This document shows positions 9,611 to 20,395 of a stretch of DNA of 64,000 nt, piece after piece. The DNA lies in NCBI GenBank assembly GCA_037447655.1, contig JBBHKE010002852.1, positions 116,681 to 180,680 of the forward strand, given 5' to 3'. Every line of letters begins with the position of its first letter. Positions within the stretch are counted from its first letter, which is position 1. The DNA comes from Zygnema cylindricum (Eukaryota; Streptophyta; Zygnematophyceae; Zygnematales; Zygnemataceae). The position numbers and the translations under genes were made by a program. The notes below the pieces were generated by a model. It was not told the DNA's origin, did not search any database, and was given only the letters and a program-made list of their open reading frames with translations.

Positions 9611-10550
9611 CATAGATGTCCTATTCGTACGGATTTGGACTTTTTTCCGATTACTACGTAGTATTCGCTTGTTTCGTACAATTCGTAAAATTCATACGTC
9701 ACATACTGTACGAAAACTGTACACACATTAAAAAAAAAACGTTGCGTCATTTGCGCGCGCGTATTTTTAATATGTCCTCCACTCCGTCTTCAGAAGGAAG
9801 CCGCCGTTGGAGACGCCGTAAATTCCGCCGCTCACCGCTTGTTCAGTTTTGCTTCATTTGCGCGCGCGTGTTTTTATCTGAGCGGCGAGCCACGGAATTT
9901 ATGGCGTCTCCCACGCGTATTTTTATCTGAGCGGCAAGCCGCGGAATTTATGGCGTCTCGCACGCGTATTTTTATCTGAGCGGCGAGCCGCGGAATTTAT
10001 GGCGTCTCGCACGCGTATTTTTATCTGAGCGGCAAGCCGCGGAATTTATGGCGTCTCGCACGCGTATTTTTATCTGAGCGGCGAGCCGCGGAATTTATGG
10101 CGTCTCGCACGCGTATTTTTATCTGAGCGGCAAGCCGCGGAATTTATGGCGTCTTGCACGCGTATTTTTATCTGAGCGGCGAGCCGCGGAATTTATGGCG
10201 TCTCGCACGCGTATTTTTATCTGAGCGGCGAGTCGCGGAATTTATGGCTTCTCCAATGGCGGCTTCCTTGAGCCGTTTTGCTTCATTTGCGCGCGCATAT
10301 TTTCATCTGTCCTCCACTCCGTCTTCAGAAGGAAGCCGCCGTTGGAAACGCCGTAAATTTCGGCGCTCGCAGCTAGTTCGTTGCATTTATCAGTTTTTTT
10401 ACGGTATTGAATATTTAAATTTTTATTAGTACTTGTTTAAAAAGTACGCATTTTACCAACGAATTTTAAAAGTTTGAAATTGTTTTATGCGCACGGAACG
10501 TAGTATTCGTTAGTTTACTCCGTGCGTTTTATGCGCATAGGACATCTATG
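9611..10550. mobile_element. Non-autonomous hAT-like element with internal satellite
   Basis: 940 bp with a 14-bp perfect TIR, CATAGATGTCCTAT at the left and ATAGGACATCTATG at the right. It is flanked by a perfect 8-bp duplication GGATATTT (9603-9610 and 10551-10558). An 8-bp duplication with short TIRs is typical of hAT. No transposase. Inside, two ~110-bp direct repeats (about 9755-9870 and 10275-10380) bracket a 49-bp tandem array. Confidence 0.8.
9871..10260. repeat. 49-bp tandem array with alternating dimer
   Basis: Eight copies with starts at 9871, 9920, 9969, 10018, 10067, 10116, 10165 and 10214. Each carries TTTTTATCTGAGCGGC then a GCCGCGGAATTTATGGCG block. Units alternate GGCGAGCC and GGCAAGCC through most of the array, so the higher-order unit is 98 bp. 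Confidence 0.95.
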
Positions 10551-10559
10551 GGATATTTC

Positions 10560-10759
10560 ATCCAACCAATAGATCTCTCCTTCAGGTGGACTAACTTGTA
10601 CGGCAGATCATTTAAAACCACTCGTACCTCTTCATTGTCTTCTATGATTTTACCATGTTTAATCAGCTGCTCATTCGGAATGTCACACCTCGTAACAACG
10701 TCATCCATCGACTCATTGTGTTTAAACTTAAAACCGGATAAACTCATTATATATGTCAA
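10560..10759 (-). pseudogene. Copia gag (UBN2-type) fragment
   Basis: The minus-strand frame reads GFKFKHNESMDDVVTRCDIP, then NEQLIKHGKIIEDNEEVRVVL and LNDLPYKLVHLK. This is the gag pattern of Ty1/copia elements (repeated L, G..I.D.E and a LP.....L signature). No start or downstream domains remain. The fragment crosses the insertion point of the 9611-10550 hAT-like element, which therefore landed in or beside an old copia relic. Confidence 0.5.
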
Positions 10760-10939
10760 TTCTTATCTTTTACCACATTTCAGAGCCGTGAGTTAAGAAA
10801 CTCAACTCAGAGTCTTAAAATAATAAATCCCTTCTATATCCTTCAACTTCCACAGCTTTCTAGCCATGAGATCTTTTAAAAGAAAAATATCCGACTTTGT
10901 TAAAAAGAGCATTGACATCTTTTGGTTTCGGTTCCTCTC

Positions 10940-11676
10940 TGTTAGGAATTAGTACTGAGAACTCATTTAGCGACGAGACATTCTCGTAGCTAAAGTAGCG
11001 ACGACCAGCGACGAAGTAGTCTCGTCGCTAGATATTTGAAGTGACGTAGAAGTTAGCGACGAAGTTGTTTTGTCGCTGGATATTTGAAGTGACGTAGAAA
11101 TTGTTTGTTCGTTTCGTTTCACGCGAGTTCTAGTCGTACTATTGAGGTGACGTGGAAAATGTTTGGTCGTTTCGGTTCACGTAAGTTCTAGTTGTACCGT
11201 GTGGTTCAAGTCGGTTCGTGGTTGACTTGTCTAGTCGTACCGTGTAGTTCAAGTCGGTTCGCAGTTGTCGGTCGGATGTTTTCACCACGTTGACTCTTAC
11301 GCGTTTCTAATCGTGTACCGTGGTATTGTTACGTGACGTTTGAAGGAGTATATTGAGGCGTAGTGAGAGAGAGGTTTTTATCAATTTGGCGAGAGTTGAT
11401 CCTCCTTGTAGATTATGAAGGAGTTCAACGAGTTAAGGGAGTTTGATAGCTTTGTGGTGTTTCTTGAGGAGTTAGAGGAGGTTTGTGAATATTATCTTTT
11501 ATATGATTAAGAGGAGTTAGAAGTGAGTGCGTTTTGAGGGTATGAGGAAATTATGTAAGAAAAGTTTCCCTTTGGAAAATATTTACTTTCTTGGGGTTAC
11601 ATTTCTCTTGTGTGTGCTTTATCTGTTATGCTTCCGCTTGCATTTGCACTCAGTGTTTTATTATTCGATCCTATCA
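10940..11676. mobile_element. Solo LTR with 5-bp target duplication
   Basis: Begins TGTTAGGA and ends TCCTATCA (imperfect 8-bp terminal inverted repeat, TG...CA), flanked by CTCTC at 10935-10939 and 11677-11681. The paralogous segment near 18370 shows the uninterrupted empty site (GTTCCTCTCCACTATC), which proves the boundaries. It contains repeated GCGACGA/TCGTCGCT motifs and a GTGACGT-GAA block repeated about three times (11040-11160). The parent family is not otherwise present in the window. Confidence 0.88.
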
Positions 11677-12476
11677 CTCTCCACTATCAATTTCACGGAA
11701 TTGAGTTTACTCAAAATTGAATTTGCAAAAGGATTGGATTTGCCCACATGGAGGTCGTATACAGAAAGTAATGTGAATAGACATGTTTTGGTATGTAAGG
11801 GAAGTAATGTAGATTTTACAGACCGAATCGGTGTAAAATAAAATTGAACGTAAAACTGAAGTTGTGTGGAATTTAAAAACCAAGTCAGTGGAAAATAAAA
11901 AGCCATGGAAAGAATTAGTACACGGAATCAATTTCCAGGATTAGTTTGTGGAATTGGACTAAAAATTTGATCAGTACAGATATCGGTAAGAAATTTGGCA
12001 ATTGACTGAAAATGATCCTTCTCCCCTTCCATATCTAATTATTTATCGCCTATTATTATTCATCTCATGTTGCAACAAAACTATGGCGCCATATTTGAAC
12101 CCTCTCACATCACATGGAACCGTTAATAATCAATTTTTATATCTCATACAACCCAACTCCTTCATCACTCACACATACTATGGAGGTTTCAACCCCTTAA
12201 AAATTCCCAGACCAATCTCCAACCCACCTCCTTTAGAAAAATACTTAAAAAAACTACTTAAGGACAAAACTATCTTCTCCTAGTTTTTCACCAAAAGTCA
12301 AAAACAACAACTCTACAAAACCTCATAGAAACTAAAAGACAAAACACGAATTCGAAAAAAGGAAATTTGTGACACATTGGAAAAAAAAACCACCTAAAAA
12401 AAAAGCGATGCTTAAGGGTTTTGATATGAAGGTTAAAAGCAGGAATTCACCGACAATCTTGACGTTAGTACAAGAT

Positions 12477-12923
12477 TTAAACATGCAAGAAAAACAAGAA
12501 AATAGGCACAAAAGTCAAAAGCGTTAAGAGGTCAGTGGAGGGAAGAGGAGATAATGTGAATGTGAAGCAAAATGGAAGTAGCACTGGTTGATTGTACGGA
12601 TCAACCAAAAAAAAAACAAAAACCAAACCAAAAACCAAAAAACCAAAAAATGGGGTTGCTATTTCCTCCTCGGTGACTCGAAAAGAATAGCTTGCGAATG
12701 CATTGCCAGTTCTCATAGTCGTTGTTTTATGAAATGGATACGTGGGTCCGAGTGAAAGATGCCTTTGAACCGGAATTGGGTTTACAACAAGGGAAGAGGA
12801 GGGAGAAGATGAGGAAGAAGTAGAGGATGAAACATCTTGTTCGGAAACAATATTAATGGAAGGGAACGAGTAAAAAAAACAAAAGGGAAGTGCAAAAGAG
12901 GGATCTGATGGGATAGGATCCAC
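12477..12923 (-). CDS. Reading frame shared by both copies of the 1.7-kb duplication, function unknown
   Basis: Begins MDPIPSDPSFALPF, has a serine run, then a conserved stretch from NPIPVQRHLSLGPTYPFHK to FRVTEEEIATP. The second copy (19304-19663) keeps the frame through that point and then diverges. A TTAG acceptor-like site precedes the ATG in both. By eye about half of the base differences are replacements, so purifying selection is not evident. I do not recognise the protein. Confidence 0.22.
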   Translation of the reverse strand: MDPIPSDPSFALPFCFFYSFPSINIVSEQDVSSSTSSSSSPSSSLVVNPIPVQRHLSLGPTYPFHKTTTMRTGNAFASYSFRVTEEEIATPFFGFLVFGLVFVFFLVDPYNQPVLLPFCFTFTLSPLPSTDLLTLLTFVPIFLFFLHV

Positions 12924-13359
12924 ATTCTAACCTTCAGCGTTTTTATTACTATTAATATCAAATACAGGAGTTTGCAATATCACGACAGATAAAATCAAAG
13001 ATGTCGATCGGTAACAACATTCGATTATAGTACCACAATCGTATCAAATTATATTGTTGACTACAAGGTGTGCACTGATATACCAATTATCGATGCAACA
13101 AAGATACAGATCCCTATCTTAGAATACCGTAATAAAAGGCCAGAAAAAACCCTAACCACCAGCATTTCTGCTTCAAAAAATTTAGGGTTTCGATGACATT
13201 TAGTGCCCCTTTTGGACTATCCTACAACAAACCAGGTTTAGCATCCACAAATACAAGCGAGGTTTCATCAATTAGCAGATAAAAATCAACAGTAATATGA
13301 CAAAAAAAAAAATAGCGACTGACATTACTTCCCGAAAGTTGCTGCTTAACAACTTAAAG

Positions 13360-13551
13360 AAATCTTTAAGTTGAAATTTATGTCACTAATTACTATACAA
13401 CTATACTTATACAATGGTTAACAGTGATGGTGAGTAAAATATAATGGAAACTTTGAAATCTTTAAGTTAAAATTTATGTCACTAATTACTATACAACTAT
13501 ACTTATACAATGGTTTACAGTGATGGTGAGTAAAATATAATGGAAACTTTC
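13360..13551. repeat. Two tandem 96-bp units
   Basis: AAATCTTTAAGTT...GGAAACTTT is repeated at 13360 and 13456 with two or three differences. No function evident. Confidence 0.9.
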
Positions 13552-13719
13552 CCAAGTACACATCAAATTGAAGGAGTACAACATTTCCTACAAGTGGACA
13601 CCTTTTTTTTCTTCACCTTGAAATATTACACAACTACATAAGTTCCAATAACTAAAACTACAGAGCATAGCGTTTGAGCTTATCAATTTTAGTGTGAAAT
13701 AAGAAAATATGTAACACTA

Positions 13720-13936
13720 CACCGCCAATCGCTATTAGCGTGTAGGTTTCATTAGCGTATACTATTATTTAGCGTGGTGTACGCTAGTTGGGAATTTGGA
13801 AAATTTGGAAAAAATCGATTACTCTATTTAGGAATTAGGGCTTTTTTTAAATAGTGTGGATAATTCTATTTGAGAATAAAAACAAAAAAAAGCGGGACGG
13901 GATTAGCGTACACAACGCTAATAGCGATTGGCGGTG
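13720..13936. mobile_element. CACCGCC-subfamily MITE
   Basis: 217 bp between TA dinucleotides (13718-13719, 13937-13938). Termini CACCGCCAATCGCTATTAG and inverse CTAATAGCGATTGGCGGTG. No coding capacity. Confidence 0.8.
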
Positions 13937-14240
13937 TAGTTCAGCGAAGGAAGACTGTAGACTGTAATTTTTCCCCATAACTAGAATTCTTAGCTCTATT
14001 CTATGATTTTCAACCAAATTAGAGGTTCTTAACTCCATGGGCGGTGTACTAGAATTGTTGAAGTTGCCAATGTCTTTTCTCCCTCTTCCTCCCTCTCCCT
14101 CCCAATTGTCGACCACTCCTCTTCCAATGTCAGTTCCATTATCAATTCACCGCTCCCAATCTTCAAACTCCTACCAAGTTTAAGTCCAAACCTGCACCAA
14201 TCCATTGCAATTTCTTTTAATTTACTTTTATTCAACCACT

Positions 14241-14250
14241 NNNNNNNNNN
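14241..14250. other. Assembly gap (10 N)
   Basis: Ten consecutive N. Continuity and true distance across this point are unknown. Confidence 1.
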
Positions 14251-15095
14251 GTTTTAACAATTGGCAATTGACTGGCCGCAAATGCTTTTATTTTCAATTG
14301 GCTTTGAGTTAAAGAGCGCTGATTGGCATGGGCGTCATTGGTTTTTTCATGTTTTAATGTTGGGAGTAACAATAATCTCAATTCGTAAATAATGTGGCGA
14401 TTATCATTAACAGCATTTATTTATTAATTACAATAGGTAAGATTAAATATAAAAAAACATAAAAGTTTTTTTTCAATATGAGATCAAATAGTCATTGAGA
14501 TTAAACCCAAAAAAAGGCATTATTAGGCGAAACTTATAAAAAATCCCTGTGTATTTTTTAGACTGCTTGCATATTAAAGTGCAGTAATACTGCAAATGTG
14601 ATGCGATGATGTAACTGTGTTTTCACAAACCGCGTAGTGTAAACGTCATAATGACGTGAAATTATACGTTCGTCAGATTTTTTATGTGTCCCTAAAAAAT
14701 ATTCAAAGCGGATTATTACGGAAAAAAACCCAAATTAGAGTTACTGATAAACTAGAGTATAACTTTTTTTTGAAAATACAAAAAAATATAAATTAGAATG
14801 GATAACATTAATTATTTATTTACGACAATTACTATTAGCGGTGTAATAAATGCTTAACTCTAATAACAATGAGGGTTGTAATTTTGTACTTTTTTGGTTA
14901 CTGCGGGTACGGTTAGTCGCGAGAAATTGAGTTTCGGTTAACTTTTATTTTCGTAAACGCCGGTCAGTTAACGGTTAACAATTTTGGAGCGTGACATAAC
15001 CCGGTCGACCGTCGGTTCTTTGGATTTTGAAAAAAAAAAAACGGTCGGTTTCGGTTATGTAAAATTTTGACTTTTGCGACCTCTGATGTATAGTA
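14251..15095. other. Decayed MITE and TIR-element pieces
   Basis: Contains a right end of the CACCGC family near 14830-14843 (ATTAGCGGTG then TA) without a clear left end. About 14880-15086 is one half of the AGAGGTCGCAA-terminus family, ending TTGCGACCTCT. No gene recognised. Confidence 0.5.
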
Positions 15096-15591
15096 TATCG
15101 CCAATCGCTATAAGAGTAAAGGAATAAATAGCGAAAAAAAATAGTGTTATTAACGCTAATTGGGAAAAAAAAACAAAAAAAAACATATATACTAATTAAT
15201 CGCTAACTCTAGTTTGGGCTTTTTCGAATAATAAATGCCCGCCGTATTGATGTCTAGATCAATACATGTATCCATACAAAATCTGACAATTCGTACGCCA
15301 AAATCTGAATATTCGAGTTTGCATCTCTTTTCCAGTGCACATTCACATGCGTGCGCAATTACATTAAATGACTTTTTGTACATTTGTATTTCAAAAAGTA
15401 CATTTTGGTATGGAAAAAACTGTGAGTACACCACACTATAAATATTGCGATGTACTTCTATTATTAACGTTAATTAAAAAAAAACCCTAAAAGGCGTAAA
15501 GGAAAAATAGAATTATGGATTGTATTTCAGGTTTTTTTTATTTTAAAGAGCACCGAATTAGCGTTATTTACTTTAATAGCGATTGGTGGCG
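15096..15591. mobile_element. CACCGCC-subfamily MITE, diverged
   Basis: About 496 bp, left end TATCGCCAATCGCTATAAGAG, right end AATAGCGATTGGTGGCG, with TA on both sides (15094-15095, 15592-15593). No coding capacity. Confidence 0.65.
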
Positions 15592-16288
15592 TAATGAATC
15601 TTGCGTTTTTCGGGCTCGGTGAACCTCCGAGGTTGGTTTCGCGCATTGTGAGAGATCCACGTCGGCCATCATCATCATTTCGTTTTACGACGCGTTGCGC
15701 CGCGCGGCTGTAAAACTGTATATATATGTCTAGGATTTATTTAGTGTTTTTTTATATAAAAAAGCACCAAACCACACCCTAAAAAACCCTAAAGGTGTAA
15801 ATCGTAACCAGGTACCCCGGTAGGTATCTTGTGAATGGTGAACCTACAACGCATTTCTCATGGTGAAATGCGGGTTCACACGGTTCACCACACCGAGGAA
15901 ACTTGTAACACACCTTCCCTATACATCAAAGGTCGCAAACGGTTAACCGAAACCGTACCCAACCGTTAATCGACCGCCCGCGTCGGATCTAGAACGGATT
16001 TGGGTGCCAAATTTGGGGAGCAGGGCTGATTAGAGCAGGTGATTCACGAAAAAAACAAATCGGGCGCGGTCGGGTAAGTATAAAACCAAAATAATTGAAG
16101 GTTTGTACTCTCCATACTATCTAACGTTATTGTGTTTCTTACTCTTGGTATCGTGGAAGTACGTGACATCATTTTGTACTATTTCGGGTACGGGCGGGTA
16201 CGGGTAGTCGTGAGAAATCGAGTTTCGGTTAACTTTTGTTTTCGTAAACACGTTTCGGGTAACGGTTAACAATTTTGGAGTGTGACAT
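15592..16288. other. Truncated AGAGGTCGCAA-family element
   Basis: From about 15941 (AAAGGTCGCAAACGG) this matches one end of the family seen at 53885-55974 and runs up to the solo LTR at 16289, where it is cut. The rest (15592-15940) has no recognised feature. Confidence 0.5.
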
Positions 16289-17680
16289 TGTTGATATTTG
16301 AGTATTTTCTATGTCTGTTTTAGGATAGAAAAATAGTAGAGACATCTGCCTCTAACTCCCTTCTCCAAGACCCCATACTTGTTGTAGTCACTGAAGGCTG
16401 GATAGGGAGCTAGAGCTATGGCTGCCTAAGCTCTCTAGAGAAACGGAGTAGATAATGGCAGGTTTACTAAAAGCAAGTACATGACGGAACCAGGATATGA
16501 ACCTGGTACCTGCCATTCTTCAGGGTAGCCGGTAGCTCCATTCGTTAAGTTTGTGACCGGTGCTAGCATGTACGGGGAACGATATGTACTTAAACAAATG
16601 CAAGTCAAAGATTCCATTTAACTGTAGAACGGAATCTTAAGGCATAGAATCCACTGTACCTTATATGCCGCACGAAACAAATGTTACGGACATTTGTTTT
16701 GACGGTCCGAACAAAGAGGATATTTTGAATCGACGGCCATGGTGCGAGCCGGGATTCTGGATTGGCCGCAATGGTGTTTTCGGGCGCCGCCACTCCGGAT
16801 GACACGTGGCAATATCCTGGATGGTTGCGGGAAATGCGGAACACGAGATGACAAGTCACAATGTGACAAATGTCACATTATAACGATGTCGTACATGGAT
16901 CGTATAGAAGGTACTCCGACACCTGTACTTTCTGCACGGTACAGTCATGTGATTGGTCCGTGTCCTAACTGGTTCCATGTTGACGAAAATTTCAACGGTC
17001 AACACGGAATGACAACCGTTGAAATTTAATGGTCAACAAACATCCATTCGGCAAGTCAAAATGACACGTGGCATCATCCTATTGGATGCCGGAGAAGAAA
17101 AAGACAGAATAACGATGACTTGTATACCACTTGGCAGAATGAGAGTGGTGCCGAATATTTTCGTACATAAAGTAAGGCGGCTACCGTACTTTCTATGTAC
17201 ATTATGTAGTGTGCTATATTTTGATTGGTCTAGAGGGGTTGTGAGTAGGTTTTAGGACTTAGAATATTTTTGGTAGATAGCCGCCTCTCCCAGAGAGCAT
17301 CTTGTATAAAAGGCAAACTTTGGTCAACCATAACTATCAATTTACTTGACCATTTTCAGTGATTCTTTTTGCACCGGACTCACTGGAGTCTACGCTACAC
17401 AGGGGTGTAGTCGGTCAGAGTGTTTGCCTGCCAGGGTGGCTGACTTTCTGAGGGAAAGTCAAAGTGGGGAATGTTATCCAAAACTCATATTCTAACTTTG
17501 CATTCTGTGGTGGAACTGAGCACACAGAAAGTCTTATTTCACAGGGGTGAAGCTTTAATGAGGTTCTGATTGTCAAGGGGTCAATCATTTGGGTTTATAT
17601 AAACTTGGAATCGGCACTATCTAGATTAGCTTCCTTAAGACCTGCGAATTCTGTGTGGCAATGGAGCCCATAGAATTTCA
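16289..17680 (+). mobile_element. Probable solo LTR, copia family F4
   Basis: Starts TGTTGATATTTGAGTATTTTC, like the starts of F1-F3 LTRs. It shares their order of blocks: an upstream CATACTTGTTGTAGTCACTGA motif, an antisense tRNA-like segment, a CATTTTCAGTGATTC block with GGACTCACTGGAGTC, and an end that aligns with TCTAGAGGCTTCCT...ATTGCA (here ATTTCA). No internal coding region follows. The flanking 5-mers GACAT and AATAT differ by two transitions, so the duplication is only suggestive. Confidence 0.6.
16490..16562 (-). ncRNA. Antisense tRNA-like segment in the F4 LTR
   Basis: Minus strand carries a B box GGTTCATATCC (16503-16493) inside a T-arm CCAGG/CCTGG and a 3' acceptor-like TTCCGTCA. 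The D-arm half is poorly conserved. Same position and orientation as the tRNA-like segments in F1-F3. Confidence 0.5.
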
Positions 17681-18228
17681 AATATAACATAAAGTTTAAT
17701 GCTAAAAATAAGTGGGGAGGGCGGGGGGGAGTAGGGGGAGGGGGGGGAGAGAGAGTGAAAGAGAGGGTTTAAGTATTGGTTTTGGGTGTTTAAGGGGTAT
17801 AAGGGAGGGAGAGGGGGGGGGGAGGGGGTATGGAGGGAGAAGGTAAAAAAAAAAAAATTTTTTTTCAAGTGATCGTATATGTGTGTGTGTGTGTGTGCGC
17901 GCGTTTGTGCGTATTATTTTAAGAACTCGTTATAGGGGGGATGGGGAATCAAGCGTTTCATGGGGAGGGCGGGGGAGCTAGTGATGACCTAGGGGGGTCA
18001 CACCTGTGGTTTCACCAATGTGCGTGCTGTTGGCAGCGGCCGCAGGCCCGATCCGGAGGTACATAGTTACGAGGAAGAGGTGTTGTCGCGTAGTGCAGCA
18101 GGAAAAGACGGAAAAAAGGAGATCCGGCGGTACATAGTTACGGGGAAGAGGTGCTGTCGCGTAGTGCATCAGGAAAAGACAGAAAAAAGGAGATCCAGAG
18201 GTTATATTTTAAGAAGCCTACCACTTGG
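17681..18228. repeat. G-rich, TG-repeat and 71-bp tandem repeat stretch
   Basis: A G-rich run (about 17715-17830), a (TG)n microsatellite (17879-17903), and two tandem 71-bp units starting GATCCGG at 18050 and 18121, with a third partial copy at 18192. No gene recognised. Confidence 0.8.
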
Positions 18229-19988
18229 GTTAAGAAACTCAGAGTCTTAAAATAATAAATCCCTTCTATATCCTTCAACTTCCACAGCTTTCTAGCCATG
18301 AGATCTTTTAAAAGAAAAAAATCCGACTACGTCAAAAAGAGTATTGACATATTTTGGTTTCGGTTCCTCTCCACTATCAATTTCCCGGAATTGAGTTTAC
18401 GCAAAATTGAATTTGCAAAAGGATTGGATTTGCCCATATAGAGATCGTATACAGAAAGTAATTCGAGTGGACATGTTTTAAGGGAAGTAGTGTAAGTTTT
18501 ATAGACTGAATCAGTATAAAATAAAATGGAACTTAAAACTGAAGTTGTGTGGAATTTAAAAACCAAGTCAGTGTAAAATAAAAAGCCGTGGAAAGAATTA
18601 GTACATGGAATCAGCATCCAGGATTAGTTCGGGGAATCGGACAAAAAATTTGATAAGTACAGATTTCTCTAAGAAATTTGGCAATAGACTGAAAATTATC
18701 TTTCTCCCTTTCCATATCTCATTATTTATCGTCTATTATCATTCATCTCATGTTGCAACAAAACTCTGTGTCGCCATATTTAAACCCTCTCACGTCACAT
18801 GAAACTGTTAATAATCAATTTTTATATCTCATACAACCCAACTCCTCATCACTCACATATACTACAGCGGTTTAGACCCCTTTCAAATTCCCGAACTAAT
18901 ATCCAACCCACCTCCTTCTCTAGAAAAAGACTTAAAAAAAATACTTGGGGACAAAAATACAAAAGGACAAAACTATTTTCTCCTAGTTTTTTACCAAAAG
19001 TCAAAACAACAACTCTACAAAACCCCATAGAAACTAAAAGACAACACGAATTCAAAAAAAAGAAATTTGTGACGCATTGGAAAAAGAAAACCACCTAAAA
19101 AAAGAAGCCATGCTTAGGGGCTTTGGTGGGAAGGTTAAAAGCAGGAATTCCCCGACAATCTTGACGTTAGTACGAGATTTAAATATGCACGAAAAACAAA
19201 AAAAATGGGGACAAAAGTCAAAAGCGTTAAGAGGTCAATAGAGTGAAGAGGAGCTAATCTGATTGTGAAGCAAAATGGAAGTAACACTGGTTGATAGTAC
19301 GGATCAACCAAAAAAAAAAACAAAAACCAAAAACAAAAAAAAAAACAAAAAAAAATCGAAAAAAAAAACCCAAAAAAAACACCATTGTGGGGTTGCTATT
19401 TCCTCCTCGGTAACTCGAAAAGAATAGCTTGCAAATGCGTTGCTAGTTCTAATAGTCGTTCTTTTATGAAATGGATACGTGGGTCCGAGCGAAAGACACC
19501 TTTGAACCGGAATTGGGTCTACAACAAGGGAAGAGGAGGGAGAAGATGAGGAAGAAGTAGATGATGAAACAATCTTGTTGGGAAACAATATCAATGGGAG
19601 AGGGAACGAGTAAAAAAAAAAAAAAGGAAGTGCAAAAGAAGGATCTGATGGGATAGGATCCACATTCTAATCTTTAGCCTTTTTATTACTATTAATATAA
19701 AATATCGGAATTTGCAATATCACGATAGATAAAATCAAAGATGTCATTCGATAACGACATTCGATTATAGTACCACTACAGTATCAGATTATATTGACTA
19801 GAAGGTGTGCACTAATATACCAGTTATCAATGCAATAAAGATACAGATCCGTATCTTAAAACACTCAATAAAAGCCCAGCAAAAACCGTCACTGCCAACA
19901 TTTCTTCCTTTAAAAAATTTAGGGTTTCAATGACATTTAGTACCCCCTTTGGGCTATCCTACACAAAACCAGGTTGAGCATCCACAAA
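18229..19988. repeat. Dispersed duplication copy 2 (uninterrupted)
   Basis: Paralogue of 10792-13250 without the 737-bp solo LTR, so it supplies that element's empty site. Several poly-A expansions separate the copies. Confidence 0.85.
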
Positions 19989-20395
19989 ATATTTCATCCT
20001 CAATTTGCCAACAGACACAGACTGGTTTGCGACGACTCAACAGAAGATGAGTGATCTCCGCCCGATGGGGATCCTTGCCCTATTATACCCATTAAGAATT
20101 GCAAGGCAGAGAAAATTTTAGGCGACTTGGAAGGCACAAACTGATAAGAGAAGTTTGGGAGACCGAGAGGAAAAAGGGAGAAACAATATAGAATCTCACA
20201 CAATAGAATAACACAAAAAATTTACATCGGCATAAGGAGTGAAACTCAGATACACTAATTTTACTTCAGGAGGAAATGCTAAGACCCTTGGATCCGCCAT
20301 CAGATTGCGCTCAGATTAGTAAGGATTGTGATATAACAATCATCACCAAATTTCCCTTCAAAGTATTAAAATAGGAAATTTAGGATTATGATATA
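19989..20395. other. No gene recognised
   Basis: AT-rich DNA between two duplicated blocks. The 67-codon minus frame at 20000-20203 has no recognisable content. Confidence 0.45.

Larger units (their letters stand above)
10792..13250. repeat. Dispersed duplication copy 1, interrupted by a solo LTR
   Basis: Matches 18229-19988 along ~1.7 kb, starting GTTAAGAAACTCA and ending near CATCCACAA. This copy carries an extra 737-bp solo LTR (10940-11676). No TIR, LTR or poly-A structure marks its ends, so it reads as a segmental duplication. Confidence 0.85.

Noticed and set aside
9871-10260. CRISPR-like array of 49-bp repeats
   Set aside because: Repeats are contiguous with no unique spacers, inside a eukaryotic DNA transposon. 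This is a tandem satellite.
16289-17680. Certain target-site duplication for the F4 solo LTR
   Set aside because: GACAT and AATAT agree at only three of five bases, so the duplication is noted as suggestive only.
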